DNA of 64,000 nt from Sphingomonas sp. PR090111-T3T-6A (GTDB lineage: Bacteria; Pseudomonadota; Alphaproteobacteria; Sphingomonadales; Sphingomonadaceae): contig NZ_AORL01000019.1 in the NCBI RefSeq assembly GCF_000383095.1, positions 219,843 to 283,842 of the forward strand. The letters are read 5' to 3'. The notes beneath the pieces were generated by a model. That model was given only the letters and a program-made list of their open reading frames with translations. It was not told where the DNA came from and searched no databases. Below, one piece after another: positions 1 through 9,447 of this stretch (position 1 is its first letter; every line of letters starts with the position of its first letter). The position numbers and the translations under genes were made by a program.

Positions 1-853
1 CCGGCCCCTCGACCGGCGTCGCATGGCCGCGCGACCACCAGGGCTCGGCGGCCGAGCGGGTGCGCACCAGCGGGTTGTGCGGGCAATGCTCCCACGGCCC
101 GTGGACCGAGCGCGAACGCGCGGCGATGACCATGTGGCTGGTCGGTGGACCCGCCGTGCCGCCGACGGCGGTGACGAGATAGAACCAGCCGTTGCGGTGG
201 AGGAGCTTCGGCCCCTCGGGCGCGAAATTCTCGACCACCCAGTCGTCGGGGTAGCGCCACGGCGCATAGGCCTGCTCGAGCGGGCCGTCGGTGGCGAGGC
301 CGTCGTCGGTCAGGCGGATCTTGCGGATGCCGTTGGTGAAGAGATAGCGCCGCCCGTCCTCGCCCACGACATGCCCCGGATCGATGCAGCCCCGGATGCC
401 GAGATCGACCGGATCGCTCCACGGCCCGCGAATGTCGTCGGCCCAGATCGCGTAGATCGACCAGCCGTCCCCCTTCGGATCGGCCGGGATGTAGATGAAA
501 TAGCGGCCCTTGTGGCGGACGAGATCGACCGCCCAGATCGGCCCCAGATTCTGGTGCAGCGCCGGGCCGATCGGGGCCCAGTTCACCAGATCGGTCGATT
601 CCCAGATCACCAGCGCCGGATAGGAGAGGAAGGAGGAGAAGGTCATGTAATAGACCTCGCCATCCTTCAGGATCGTCGGATCGGGATGATCGCCCGACAC
701 GATCGGGTTGAGGAAGGTGCCGTCGCCAAGGTCGGCCGTCGCGGGGCGCGTGAGGGGGGCCTGCTTCCCCTTGGCCACAGAGCCGGCGAGGGCCGGTGCG
801 GCGGCGGTGCCGGCGAGCAGCCCTTGCATCAGATGGCGGCGGGTGAACGGCAT
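1..853 (-). CDS. Glycoside hydrolase family 43 enzyme (3' end outside the window)
   Basis: The reverse strand encodes about 284 residues of an exported GH43 five-bladed propeller enzyme (arabinofuranosidase or xylosidase type), cut by the window start. The N-terminus (MPFTRRHLMQGLLAG) is a Tat-like signal with twin arginines. Visible GH43 landmarks are SGDHPDPTIL with the catalytic base Asp, GCIDPGH with the pKa-modulating Asp, and FAPEGPKLL with the general-acid Glu. The start overlaps the stop of the GH39 gene as TGATG, so the two are probably translationally coupled. Together with the upstream TonB receptor this suggests degradation of arabinoxylan-like or other pentose-containing glycans. 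The exact substrate cannot be read from sequence, because GH43 covers xylosidases, arabinofuranosidases and arabinanases. Confidence 0.9.
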   Translation of the reverse strand, partial: MPFTRRHLMQGLLAGTAAAPALAGSVAKGKQAPLTRPATADLGDGTFLNPIVSGDHPDPTILKDGEVYYMTFSSFLSYPALVIWESTDLVNWAPIGPALHQNLGPIWAVDLVRHKGRYFIYIPADPKGDGWSIYAIWADDIRGPWSDPVDLGIRGCIDPGHVVGEDGRRYLFTNGIRKIRLTDDGLATDGPLEQAYAPWRYPDDWVVENFAPEGPKLLHRNGWFYLVTAVGGTAGPPTSHMVIAARSRSVHGPWEHCPHNPLVRTRSAAEPWWSRGHATPVEGP

Positions 854-2445
854 CACTGCGCCGCCCGGTCCATCGAGACGAGCACCACGTCGTTGCTGCG
901 CATCGGCAGCTCGACGCTCGTGCGCCCGTCCGCGCCGACCTCTACGGTGCGGTCGATCTCGGGCGTGTCGCGCGTCAGATCCTGCAACTGGCGGAGCTGC
1001 TTGGCGTCGAGGTTCTTGGGCATCCCCATGTCGATATAGGCCGAATAGGCGTCGTTGTGGCGATAGCCGGTCCGGTAGGCGCGCAAATGGTAGCGGCCGG
1101 GCGCGAGGTGCGCGAAGGCGAGCTTCGCCGTCGGCGCGGGCGCGTTGGGGACGAGGTGGGTGTAGAAGGGGCGGTTGCTGACCGACTGCTTCGGCTGCTG
1201 CCAGTCCCAGACGAGCGCGGTGGTGCGCGTGCCATCGGTCGCGGCCATCACCTGCGTGTCGGTGACGGGAATGGCGCGGCCCTTGATCGCGTTCAGATAT
1301 TTGTAGGCGAAGAAGGCCGGCTTGCGGATGCCCTCGCGGTTCAGGAGGCCGAAGCCGCCATGGAAGGGCGTTGGCGGCGGGCCGGGCTCCTCGAACAGGT
1401 CGGTGTAGGTCCAGTAGCTCATGCCCTGCGCCACGCCCTCCACCGCCTTGAGGCGCGAGAGGATATAGGGGGCGCTTACATAGCTGTCGTGGACGGCGTC
1501 GCGCGGGGTGTAGCTGGTGCTCCACTCGGTGAAGTAGAGCGGCAGCGTCGGGAAGGCCGACGCCGCAATCTGGGCGCGCACCTTGCGGACGTCGGAAATC
1601 ACGGCCTGCGGATCGGCGGAGAGCTTGGTGTCGCTCTCGCCCTTCTCGTCGAGGAAGCCGCCGTCGACGCCATAGCTGTGGGTGGTGACGAAATCGATCG
1701 GCGCGCCGGATTTCGCGACATGCGCGAGGAACTCCGGCACCCACGCCGCGCCCGCCGTGGACGGGCCGCCGACCTGGAGATCGGGGTCGATCGCCTTGAT
1801 GGTGCGGGCGGTCAGATCATAGAGGTCGAAATAGGCCTTTTGGTCGCCACCTTCCCAGAAGCCGCTGAGATTGGGCTCGTTCCACACCTCGAAATACCAG
1901 CGGCGCACCTCGTCCACGCCATAGCGCTGCTGCTCACGCCGGACGAAGGCGTCGACCAGCGCGCGCCACGCCTCGGGCTTGGGATGCGAGGTGTTGCCCT
2001 TCCAGTAGAAGATGCTGTTGGACGAGGTGGCGAGCGCCTGCGGGGTGAAGCCCAGCTCCACGAAGGGGCGGATGCCCTTGGAGAGCAGATCGTCGTAGAG
2101 TTCGTCGATCTTCGTCCAGTCATAGCGGGTCACGCCATTCTCGACGCGCACCGTGCCCAGCACGTCGTGGAAGATCGCGTGGAAGCGGAGATAGCGGAAG
2201 CCGAGCTCGTCCACCGCCGTCTTGAGCTGGGCCTGCGAGTCCGGCCGGATCAGCGTGCCCGGATAGTCCGAGCCGACGGAGAGATCGTAGAAGCGGTCGA
2301 CCGGCTTCTGCGCGCGGGCGACGTCGATGTCGATCGCACGTTCGGCGGGCGCGGCCATCGCAGGCGAAAGGGGAAGCAGCGCGGAGGCTGCGAGCGCCAT
2401 TCGCCAGACCCGATGATGTGCCCCCCGGCCGCGCTGATCCCGCAT
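853..2445 (-). CDS. Glycoside hydrolase family 39, beta-xylosidase-like, exported
   Basis: A protein of about 530 residues of the GH39 (beta-xylosidase/alpha-iduronidase) TIM-barrel family. The acid/base Glu lies in FEVWNEPN (about residue 190) and the nucleophile Glu in YFTEWS (about residue 307). A hydrophobic leader ending near PAMAAPA is a signal peptide, so it probably acts in the periplasm or outside. The start at 2445 was chosen because GGGAGAAT precedes it; a start 12 codons upstream has no better site. It lies 71 bp downstream of the TonB receptor and overlaps the GH43 gene, giving a receptor-GH39-GH43 operon. Known GH39 enzymes cleave beta-xylosides; use here on xylo-oligosaccharides is inferred from the neighbours. 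Confidence 0.9.
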   Translation of the reverse strand: MRDQRGRGAHHRVWRMALAASALLPLSPAMAAPAERAIDIDVARAQKPVDRFYDLSVGSDYPGTLIRPDSQAQLKTAVDELGFRYLRFHAIFHDVLGTVRVENGVTRYDWTKIDELYDDLLSKGIRPFVELGFTPQALATSSNSIFYWKGNTSHPKPEAWRALVDAFVRREQQRYGVDEVRRWYFEVWNEPNLSGFWEGGDQKAYFDLYDLTARTIKAIDPDLQVGGPSTAGAAWVPEFLAHVAKSGAPIDFVTTHSYGVDGGFLDEKGESDTKLSADPQAVISDVRKVRAQIAASAFPTLPLYFTEWSTSYTPRDAVHDSYVSAPYILSRLKAVEGVAQGMSYWTYTDLFEEPGPPPTPFHGGFGLLNREGIRKPAFFAYKYLNAIKGRAIPVTDTQVMAATDGTRTTALVWDWQQPKQSVSNRPFYTHLVPNAPAPTAKLAFAHLAPGRYHLRAYRTGYRHNDAYSAYIDMGMPKNLDAKQLRQLQDLTRDTPEIDRTVEVGADGRTSVELPMRSNDVVLVSMDRAAQ

Positions 2446-2516
2446 ATATTCTCCCGTTCGATGATGGAGCGGCGGCGGCACGCCCCGAACGGGACGGCCG
2501 CCGCCGGAAGCCGGCC

Positions 2517-5507
2517 TCAGAAGGTGAGGCGCACCGTCGCCGTGTAGCGGCGGTCGGAGACGAACCAGGCGCGGCCCATCAGGCCGATCGACTGCTTCAT
2601 CAGCACGCGGTTGGTGGCGTTGGTGAGGTTCTGCGCCTCGACGCCCATCGAAATCTTGTCGTTCAGGAACTTGAAGAAGATCGATCCGTCAAGCTGGCCG
2701 TAGGCGGCGTTGTAGACCGGGAGCCCCCACACCACGCAGTGCGCGTTCGCCGCCGTGTCGCACTGCACGCCGTTCGGTGTGATCGGCGAACCGTCCGAAC
2801 CCTGCGTGCCGTTGACGTTGGTCGAGAGCAGGTAGCGGCTGCGCCAGTTGTAGGCGAGACGCAGCGAGACGATGGCCTTCTCGTAATAGCCGGTCAGGTT
2901 GTAGCTGTACTTCGACAGGCCTTCGAGCGGCAGCCTGCCGAAGATCGCGCCGTTGGTGTCCACGCCGTTGGCCGACACGAACGCCGCGCTGTTCGACTGG
3001 AGGCTCGACAGGTTCACCTTGGTGCTGCTGTCCACATAGGTGAAGTTCGACGTGATACCGAACCCGCTCAGCCAGCCGGGCAGGAAGGTGAAGGCCTGAT
3101 TGTAGCCGAGTTCGAGGCCCTTGATGTTCGCCGTGCCGACATTCTGCGGCGCGGTGAGATTATAGGTCACGCCTGCGAACTCGTACGGCGTGGTGACGTT
3201 GCGGATGATGTTCGTCAGATGCTTGTAGAACACCGTGCCCGTCAGCGAGCTGGCCTTGCCGAAATACCATTCCAGCGCCCCGTCGAGCTGGGTCGATCGG
3301 GTGGGCTTGAGGTTCGGATTGCCCGAGGCCGTCGAGTTGAAGGTGTAGTTGCCGGTCGTCTGGTCATAGGCGGCCGACAGCGGCGTGTAGGCCTGCAAGG
3401 TGTTGAAATCCGGCCGGGTCATCGCGCGGGCCGCGGCGAAGCGGGCCTGCAGGGTCGGCGTGATCTTGTAGAGCAGGTTCAGGCTCGGCAGGAAATCGTC
3501 ATAATGGTTTTTGGCGGTGATGGCCTGCGCCGTGCCGTCGAACACGGGGCCGCCCGGAGGCGCACCGGTGATGGGCGGCGGCTCGACCACGAAGCCGCTG
3601 GCGTTGTTCGTCGTATGGACCCAGCGCAGGCCGACATTGCCGCTCAGCGGTATATTGAGGCTGTCGAAGTCGAACTTCAGCGAGCCATAGGCCGCATAGG
3701 TCCGCTCGCGCTGGAAGTTGCGCTGCGCGTCGCCGAAGGCGGAAAGCGCGAAGGCCGGGCAGGCGGAGGCCGGGTTGATCTGCTCGCAGAGCTGCGTCGC
3801 GATGTCGTGGAGCGCGTAATAGGTGCCCGGATAGCCATTGGCCTGAGACGCCGCCGGGAAGATGACGCTCATCGGCACATTGGCGCCGCCATGGTAGAAA
3901 TTGCTGCCGAAGTTGAAGTCTTGGCTCGCCAGCGGGAACTGGTCGAGATAGGCCAGCGTCGGGAGCTGCCAGCCGAGCTGCCAGGTCTGGCTGATCGCCT
4001 GCCAGTTGTAGGGTGCCTGCTGGTTGTCGGCGTTGGTCCGCGTGACGCGGCCGCCGAAGTGGAAGCTCTTCAGGATGCCGCCGGTGTCGAGGTCATAATC
4101 GGCATCGGCGCGCCACGCCCACTCGTTCGCGACGTTCTTGGTGCGCTCGTCCATCGTGAACGCCCAATAATAGTTGGCCGCGTTGTCCAGATAGTTCTGG
4201 TCGACCGTGACGCTGGGCACGCCGTGCGTCAGGTCCACCGTCTGGCCGGGCAGGTTCACACCAGTCGCGACCGTGGAATCGAGGCCGTTGTTGGTGGCGT
4301 GGACATGCTGCATGTCGAACCGCAGCGTCAGGCGCTCGGTCGGGCGCCACTTGATGTTGCCCGAGATGTCGGTGGTGTTGGAGCGCTGGTCGGCGCTGCG
4401 CACGTCGTCGTTGAACGGCATTCCGCCGTCCGCCGGGTTCGGATCGGTCTCGTCGCCCTTCTGGAAGACGCCGTTGTCGTCGAACTGGAACTGCGTGCCG
4501 GCGGCCGGCACGATGTTATACGGGTTGGTCTGCGCGAAGATCGCGTGCTCGTCCCAATGGAATTTGTAGCGCGACTGGAAGAAGGTGGCGGACACGTCGA
4601 GATTGTCGGCCGGCTTCCACTGCACCGCGCCATAGGCGCCGAAGCGCTGGCGGGTGAAGTCGAGCTGGCGCCAGTCGATGCCCTTGGGGATGTAGACCGT
4701 CTTGCCGTCCACGAGATCCTGACGCGGATAATAGGGCTCGACCTGGATGCCGTCGGTGCGCGTCGCGCTGCGGGAATAGGCGACGTCGGCCAGCACGCCG
4801 ATCTCGCCGATCGGGGTCTGCCAGCGGTTCGAATAGAGCGCGGAGAAGGACGGTTCGAGCTGGTTGCGCAGATCGCCCAGCGTGCCCGAGGCGGAGACGC
4901 TGAACACCTCGCCCTTGCTGTCGAACGGCATCCGCGTGCGCAGGTTGACGAGGCCGCCGATGCCGCCCTCGATCAGATCGGCCGAGGGGTTCTTGTAGAC
5001 GTCGACGCCGGCGAGCAGCTCGGGCGGCACATCCTCGAAGCTCAGCGTGCGGCCGCCATTGGCGCTGAACGCGTCGCGGCCGTTCAGCTCGGAGCGCACG
5101 AAGGTGAGGCCGCGCACGTTCACGCCCGAGCCTTCGACCGAGAAGTGATCCGGGTCCGCGCGCGAGATGAAGTGGTCGATGGTGACGCCGGTGATGCGCT
5201 GGAGCGTCTCGGTCACGCTGCGGTCGGGCAGCTTGCCGATGTCGTCCGAATTGATCGAGTCGACGATCTGGTCGGCATGGCGCTTGATGCCGAGGGCAGA
5301 GTCGATCGAGGCGCGCTGGCCGGTGACGACGATCTCGCTCTGCGTCGGCTGGCCGCCGCCCTGCGGCGTGGTGGCAGCGCTGTCAGTGGATTGGGCGAGA
5401 GCGGTACCAGGAAAGCACGCGGCCACGACGGCAATGGAGGCTCCCGCACGCAGCAGGCTTCGCGGCGATCGCGTCCAAAGGGCGCGCGCAAAACTATGAG
5501 TATTCAT
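2517..5507 (-). CDS. TonB-dependent outer-membrane receptor for carbohydrates
   Basis: A TonB-dependent receptor of 996 residues. After a signal peptide (AVVAACFPGTALAQ) comes a TonB-box-like stretch (SEIVVTGQRASI), then a plug domain (GKLPDRSVTETLQRITGV; GVNVRGL; NPSADLIEGGIGGLVNLRTRMPF), and a long beta-barrel ending in an aromatic residue (TATVRLTF), as outer-membrane barrels do. The start at 5507 is preceded by GAGGGGAGAA. It is the first gene of the receptor-GH39-GH43 operon, and a LacI-type palindrome lies 65 bp upstream. Its likely role is TonB-driven import of a pentose oligosaccharide. The TonB-ExbBD partners are not in the window. Confidence 0.93.
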   Translation of the reverse strand: MNTHSFARALWTRSPRSLLRAGASIAVVAACFPGTALAQSTDSAATTPQGGGQPTQSEIVVTGQRASIDSALGIKRHADQIVDSINSDDIGKLPDRSVTETLQRITGVTIDHFISRADPDHFSVEGSGVNVRGLTFVRSELNGRDAFSANGGRTLSFEDVPPELLAGVDVYKNPSADLIEGGIGGLVNLRTRMPFDSKGEVFSVSASGTLGDLRNQLEPSFSALYSNRWQTPIGEIGVLADVAYSRSATRTDGIQVEPYYPRQDLVDGKTVYIPKGIDWRQLDFTRQRFGAYGAVQWKPADNLDVSATFFQSRYKFHWDEHAIFAQTNPYNIVPAAGTQFQFDDNGVFQKGDETDPNPADGGMPFNDDVRSADQRSNTTDISGNIKWRPTERLTLRFDMQHVHATNNGLDSTVATGVNLPGQTVDLTHGVPSVTVDQNYLDNAANYYWAFTMDERTKNVANEWAWRADADYDLDTGGILKSFHFGGRVTRTNADNQQAPYNWQAISQTWQLGWQLPTLAYLDQFPLASQDFNFGSNFYHGGANVPMSVIFPAASQANGYPGTYYALHDIATQLCEQINPASACPAFALSAFGDAQRNFQRERTYAAYGSLKFDFDSLNIPLSGNVGLRWVHTTNNASGFVVEPPPITGAPPGGPVFDGTAQAITAKNHYDDFLPSLNLLYKITPTLQARFAAARAMTRPDFNTLQAYTPLSAAYDQTTGNYTFNSTASGNPNLKPTRSTQLDGALEWYFGKASSLTGTVFYKHLTNIIRNVTTPYEFAGVTYNLTAPQNVGTANIKGLELGYNQAFTFLPGWLSGFGITSNFTYVDSSTKVNLSSLQSNSAAFVSANGVDTNGAIFGRLPLEGLSKYSYNLTGYYEKAIVSLRLAYNWRSRYLLSTNVNGTQGSDGSPITPNGVQCDTAANAHCVVWGLPVYNAAYGQLDGSIFFKFLNDKISMGVEAQNLTNATNRVLMKQSIGLMGRAWFVSDRRYTATVRLTF

Positions 5508-5572
5508 CGATTCTCCCCTCCTCTGTGTTTTCATTTTTAAAAGCCACATTTGTCAGACTTTATTGAGGGTAT

Positions 5573-5586
5573 TGATAGCGCTATCA
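5573..5586. promoter_or_regulatory. LacI-family operator-like palindrome TGATAGCGCTATCA
   Basis: A perfect 14-bp palindrome with the central CG typical of LacI/GalR-family operators. It lies 65 bp upstream of the TonB receptor start, so it should control the receptor-GH39-GH43 operon. No LacI-type gene occurs in the window, so the cognate repressor must be elsewhere. Confidence 0.7.
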
Positions 5587-5716
5587 GCTATCGTGCTGTC
5601 AAGGGGTTAGGGCAAAGTCCGGGCCAAGGCGGATTTATCAGCTTATTTGAAGGATTTGTCAGTCATAACTGGACTAGCGTCGCGGCGATCGACTTGGAGA
5701 AATGTCGCCGCGTCGT

Positions 5717-6613
5717 TCAGAAAGCGCGATGACCGGCAAAGCGACGCGCGACCCAGTCGATGAACAGACGCACGCGCGGGGAAAGCTGCCGGTTGCGGGG
5801 ATAGAGCACCGAGACGGGGGCGGAAGGGACGGGATAAGTTTCCAGAACGCGCACCAGCCGTCCTTCGGCGAGATCGCGCTCGATATGGAACAGCGGCATT
5901 TGCGCGAGGCCCAGCCCGAGCAGGACGCCGTCGCGGAAACTCTCCGTGCCGGTCACCGAGAAAGGGGCGGGGACGTTGATCCGCGCCAAGCCGCCTCGCT
6001 GCTCGAATTCGAATGGTGTCAGCGCGCCGGTCGTGATCGCGCGAATGCCGACGGTGCGGTGGCGGACGAGATCCTCCGGCGTCTGCGGTGTGGCGTGGCG
6101 TGCGAGATAGGCGGGCGCCGCGCAGGTGATCCGGCCGAGCGTCGTCACTGTGCGCGCGACAAGATCGCTGTCGGGCAGCGCGCCATAACGCAGCACGCAG
6201 TCGACGCCCTCGCGCACCACATCGACCCAGCGGTCGCTCTCGCTCATCGCGATCTCGATCCCCGGATGCTGATCCAGGAAATCGGGCAGGCCGGGGATGA
6301 CGAAATGGCGCGCGATCGTGCCCTGCACCTCGATCCGCAGCATCCCTTTCGGGACGGCTCCGAGAAAGGCGCCCTCCGCATCCTCCACATCGTCGAGGAT
6401 CGCGATGCAGCGCTGATAATAGGCCTCGCCGTCGAGCGTAGGCCGGACCGTGCGCGTAGTGCGCTGGAGAAGGCGGACACCGAGCCGCTCCTCCAGCTGC
6501 CGGATCACCTGCGTCGCCGTCGAGCGCGGGACGTCGAGATCGTGCGCCGCCTGCGTGAAACTGCGCCGGTCCACCACCCGCGTGAACAGCCGCATCGCAT
6601 CCAGCCGGTCCAT
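5717..6613 (-). CDS. LysR-family transcriptional regulator
   Basis: 298 residues, the usual LysR size. An N-terminal winged helix-turn-helix (MDRLDAMRLFTRVVDRRSFT, then AAHDLDVPRSTATQVIRQLE) is followed by the substrate-binding domain from about residue 90. It is of the single-domain AaeR/DmlR-like type common beside SDR oxidoreductases. It is divergent from the SDR gene at 6732 with a 118-bp gap, the classical arrangement in which LysR controls its neighbour. The effector is unknown. Confidence 0.9.
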   Translation of the reverse strand: MDRLDAMRLFTRVVDRRSFTQAAHDLDVPRSTATQVIRQLEERLGVRLLQRTTRTVRPTLDGEAYYQRCIAILDDVEDAEGAFLGAVPKGMLRIEVQGTIARHFVIPGLPDFLDQHPGIEIAMSESDRWVDVVREGVDCVLRYGALPDSDLVARTVTTLGRITCAAPAYLARHATPQTPEDLVRHRTVGIRAITTGALTPFEFEQRGGLARINVPAPFSVTGTESFRDGVLLGLGLAQMPLFHIERDLAEGRLVRVLETYPVPSAPVSVLYPRNRQLSPRVRLFIDWVARRFAGHRAF

Positions 6614-6731
6614 CTATTATTCCATATTTGCGAACAGTGTCGCTGCTTCTAGCGGGATTATCTTTCCGTCTCCAGAGGGCATCTGGGTCACGTCGATCGG
6701 CGGGCGATCGATGCGAACCAGGAGAACGGCC

Positions 6732-7472
6732 ATGGATACGGGCAAGAACAAGGTTGCGATCGTCACCGGCGCCTCGCGGGGCATCGGCGCGGCGATCGCG
6801 GAGCGGCTGGCGGCGGATGGCTTCACCGTGGTGGTCAACTATGCCGGCAACGCCACCGAGGCGGAGGCGCTCGTCGCCCGGATCGAGGCGGCCGGGGGCA
6901 AGGCGATCTCCGCTCAGGCCGACGTCAGCGATCCGGTCGCCGTCGCGCGCCTGTTCGACGCGACGCAGGCGGCGTTCGGGGGCGTCGACGTGCTGGTCAA
7001 CAATGCCGGCATCATGAAGCTCGCGACCCTTGCCGACAGCGACGATGCGCTGTTCGACACACAGGTGGCGATCAATCTCAAGGGCGTGTTCAACACGCTG
7101 CGCGAGGCGGCCAGGCGGCTGCGCGAGGGCGGACGGATCATCAACCTGTCGTCGAGTGTGGTCGGGCTCCGGCCGGCCTCCTATGCGGTCTATGCCGCCA
7201 CCAAGGCGGGCGTCGAGGCGATGACGCATGTCCTCACCAAGGAGCTGCGCGGCCGCAACATTACGGTCAACGCGATCGCGCCGGGGCCGACGGCCACCGC
7301 CCTGTTCCTCGACGGCAAGCCGCAGGCGGTGATCGACACGCTGACCAAGGCCGCCCCACTCGAACGGCTCGGCCAGCCCGAGGACATCGCGGGCGCCGTC
7401 GCCTTCCTCGCCGGCCCGGACGGCGGCTGGATCAACGGCCAGGTGCTGCGCGCGAACGGCGGGATCATCTGA
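6732..7472 (+). CDS. SDR-family oxidoreductase (FabG-like)
   Basis: A classical short-chain dehydrogenase/reductase of 246 residues. The Rossmann cofactor motif TGASRGIG is at about residues 12-19, NNAG at about 90, the catalytic Ser in NLSSSVV, and the Tyr-Lys pair in YAVYAATK. It ends in the usual GQVLRANGG. The start at 6732 follows AGGAGAA; upstream in-frame codons belong to the promoter gap. An Arg/Asn rather than an acidic residue after the second strand (NYAGN) suggests NADP(H) preference. It sits 34 bp before a second SDR gene, probably in one operon controlled by the divergent LysR. The substrate is unknown. Confidence 0.92.
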   Translation: MDTGKNKVAIVTGASRGIGAAIAERLAADGFTVVVNYAGNATEAEALVARIEAAGGKAISAQADVSDPVAVARLFDATQAAFGGVDVLVNNAGIMKLATLADSDDALFDTQVAINLKGVFNTLREAARRLREGGRIINLSSSVVGLRPASYAVYAATKAGVEAMTHVLTKELRGRNITVNAIAPGPTATALFLDGKPQAVIDTLTKAAPLERLGQPEDIAGAVAFLAGPDGGWINGQVLRANGGII

Positions 7473-7506
7473 AGCCTCCCCTCCTCATGCCGAAAGGATT
7501 TTCCCC

Positions 7507-8400
7507 ATGTCGAACAAGATCATCCTCATCACCGGCGCTTCCAGCGGCTTCGGCCGCCTGACCGCCGAAGCGCTCGCGCGGGCGGGGCACACGGTCTACG
7601 CCTCGATGCGCGACATTGCGGGCCGCAACGCGGCGAACGCCGCGGAGATGGCCGCGATCGAGGGCAGCGACCTGCGGCCGATCGAACTGGACGTCCAGTC
7701 CGAGGCGTCCGTCGAGGCGGCGGTCGCCCGCATTATCGCCGCGAGCGGGCGCATCGACGTGCTCGTCCACAATGCCGGTCACATGATGTTCGGCCCGGCC
7801 GAGAGCTTCACGCCCGAGCAGTTCGCCCAGCAATATGACGTAAACGTGCTCGGCACGCAGCGCGTCAATCGCGCGGTGCTGCTCCATATGCGCGCGGCGA
7901 GGCGGGGGCTTCTGATGTGGATCTCCAGCTCCAGCTCGGCGGGCGGCACGCCGCCTTATCTGGCGCCTTATTTCGCCGCCAAGGCCGCGATGGACGCGCT
8001 GGCGGTGCAATATGCGCGGGAACTCGCCCGCTGGGGCATCGAGACGACGATCGTGGTGCCGGGCGCCTTCACCAGGGGCACCAACCACTTCGCCCATTCC
8101 GGCAGGCCCGCGGACACCGAGCGCCTCAACGCTTATGAGACCGGCCCCTACAAGGGCTTCGGCGAGCAGATACAGGAGGCGTTCGCGGCAATCGTGCCCG
8201 ACGATGCCGATCCGGCGGACGTCGCGGAGCGGATCGTCGAGGCGGCCGGTATGGATTTCGGAACCCGACCGTTCCGCATCCATGTCGATCCGAGCCAGGA
8301 TGGCGCGGATGTCGGCTTTACTGTGCTCGACCGTCTGCGCGCCGAGATGCTCCACCGGGTCGGGATGTCCGATCTGCTCCATCCGGCTAGGCTCGCCTGA
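7507..8400 (+). CDS. SDR-family oxidoreductase, second copy type
   Basis: 297 residues, longer than the preceding SDR and not a close duplicate of it. It has TGASSGFG (cofactor), HNAGH (NNAG variant), SSSSSAGG (catalytic Ser) and YFAAK (Tyr-x-x-x-Lys). The C-terminal 60 residues are extended, as in SDRs acting on larger or lipophilic substrates. AAAGGATTTTCCCC precedes the ATG as a moderate ribosome binding site. It is probably co-transcribed with the SDR at 6732. The reaction cannot be assigned. Confidence 0.9.
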   Translation: MSNKIILITGASSGFGRLTAEALARAGHTVYASMRDIAGRNAANAAEMAAIEGSDLRPIELDVQSEASVEAAVARIIAASGRIDVLVHNAGHMMFGPAESFTPEQFAQQYDVNVLGTQRVNRAVLLHMRAARRGLLMWISSSSSAGGTPPYLAPYFAAKAAMDALAVQYARELARWGIETTIVVPGAFTRGTNHFAHSGRPADTERLNAYETGPYKGFGEQIQEAFAAIVPDDADPADVAERIVEAAGMDFGTRPFRIHVDPSQDGADVGFTVLDRLRAEMLHRVGMSDLLHPARLA

Positions 8401-8413
8401 ACGGGGCTGTCGG

Positions 8414-8444
8414 CGGCGGGGGTTCGCGGATGCGGCCCCCGCCG
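8414..8444. terminator. GC-rich hairpin between convergent genes
   Basis: A perfect 9-bp stem (CGGCGGGGG paired with CCCCCGCCG) with a 13-nt loop lies in the 60-bp gap between the SDR gene and the convergent transpeptidase gene. There is no T-run, but the symmetric position suggests a shared bidirectional terminator. Confidence 0.5.
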
Positions 8445-8460
8445 TCGTCGTCTGCGCGGA

Positions 8461-9447
8461 TCAGGGTGTGGGGGCGATCGCGTCCATGATCGTGATCCGC
8501 TGGCCCTCCGAGGCGCCGACGCTGGACGCGGTGACGAGAATGGTCGTGCCCGGCCGGAGCGCCGCCCTGACGGCCGCATAGAAGGCGCGGGGCACGCGGA
8601 CGCGGTTGATCGTCGCCTCGTCGAGCATGCGCCCGGCATCCTCCTCATGCCCCGGCAGGCCGAGATAGATCCACTTCGGCTTGCCGTCCCGCGTCGAGGA
8701 CAGGGTGATGACATGCGAGCCCGGATCGTCGTCGTCGATGATCGCCTTGCTGCGGCCGATCTCGATCCCGTTGCGCAGCACGACGATGCGCTGATCCTTC
8801 TTGGCGACGATGATCGTGAGCGGGCCGCCGGGCGCGCGTTCCGGCTCCCAGCGATACTCCAGATCGCTGAGATCCTTCACCGCGGTCGGGTTGCCCTTCG
8901 CGTCGATGGGAGCGAGCAGGCTGGCTTCGCTGGTGCGGACGTGATCGACGGCGTCGCCCATCACCACCACCGTCGCGCCGAGCGTCGTGATCGCGAACAA
9001 TTGCTTGGAAAAGCCGAAGGGCAGGTGCACGCAGCCATGGCTTTCCGGGTAGCCCGGCAGGCCGCCCGCGTGGAGCGCGACGCCATCCCAGGTCAGCCGC
9101 TGCTGAAAGGGCATGGGTGCGCTGTTGTAGAGGCTGGAGCGGTGGTTGGCGTCCTTCTGGAGGATGGTGAAAACGCCCGTCGGCGTCTCATGGCCGGCCT
9201 TGCCCGAGGAGATCGTCGACACCGCGATGCGGACCCCGTTGCGATACACCGTGGCGATCTGGCGTGAGAGGTCGACATAGACGAGCAGCGGCCCTGTCGG
9301 CGCGACCTCCGGGGCCCAAACCCACTCGCCGGGTTTCAGATGTTCGGCCTTGCGCGCGAACTCGGGCGGCGAACTCGCGGTCGCGCCCTGGGCATGGGCG
9401 ATGGCTGGCAGGGCGAGCGTGGCGAGAATCGTGAGAGCGTAACGCAT
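8461..9447 (-). CDS. L,D-transpeptidase (YkuD domain), exported
   Basis: 328 residues from the chosen start (MRYALTILATLALPAIAHAQ), which begins directly with a signal peptide. An upstream in-frame ATG at 9519 would put 24 charged residues before it. A YkuD catalytic domain follows at about residues 40-170, with the motif HAGGLPGYPESHGCVHLP carrying the conserved His and nucleophile Cys. The second half (about 180-328) contains a second, weaker L,D-transpeptidase-like segment (LTIIVAKKDQRIVVLRNG, IYLGLPGHEEDAGRMLDE) without a Cys motif. Known family members form 3-3 peptidoglycan cross-links or anchor proteins to the wall. It faces the SDR operon and appears monocistronic. Confidence 0.88.
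   Translation of the reverse strand: MRYALTILATLALPAIAHAQGATASSPPEFARKAEHLKPGEWVWAPEVAPTGPLLVYVDLSRQIATVYRNGVRIAVSTISSGKAGHETPTGVFTILQKDANHRSSLYNSAPMPFQQRLTWDGVALHAGGLPGYPESHGCVHLPFGFSKQLFAITTLGATVVVMGDAVDHVRTSEASLLAPIDAKGNPTAVKDLSDLEYRWEPERAPGGPLTIIVAKKDQRIVVLRNGIEIGRSKAIIDDDDPGSHVITLSSTRDGKPKWIYLGLPGHEEDAGRMLDEATINRVRVPRAFYAAVRAALRPGTTILVTASSVGASEGQRITIMDAIAPTP

Noticed and set aside
2418..5540. A 1040-residue open frame on the + strand
   Set aside because: It is antisense to the TonB receptor, whose plug, barrel and signal peptide are clear. The antisense product is low-complexity and Arg/Val/Glu-rich, as expected from high-GC codon bias.
5643..7229. A 528-residue open frame on the - strand
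   Set aside because: It runs through the LysR gene in another frame and the SDR gene in antisense; the product is Arg/Gly/Ala-rich without domains.
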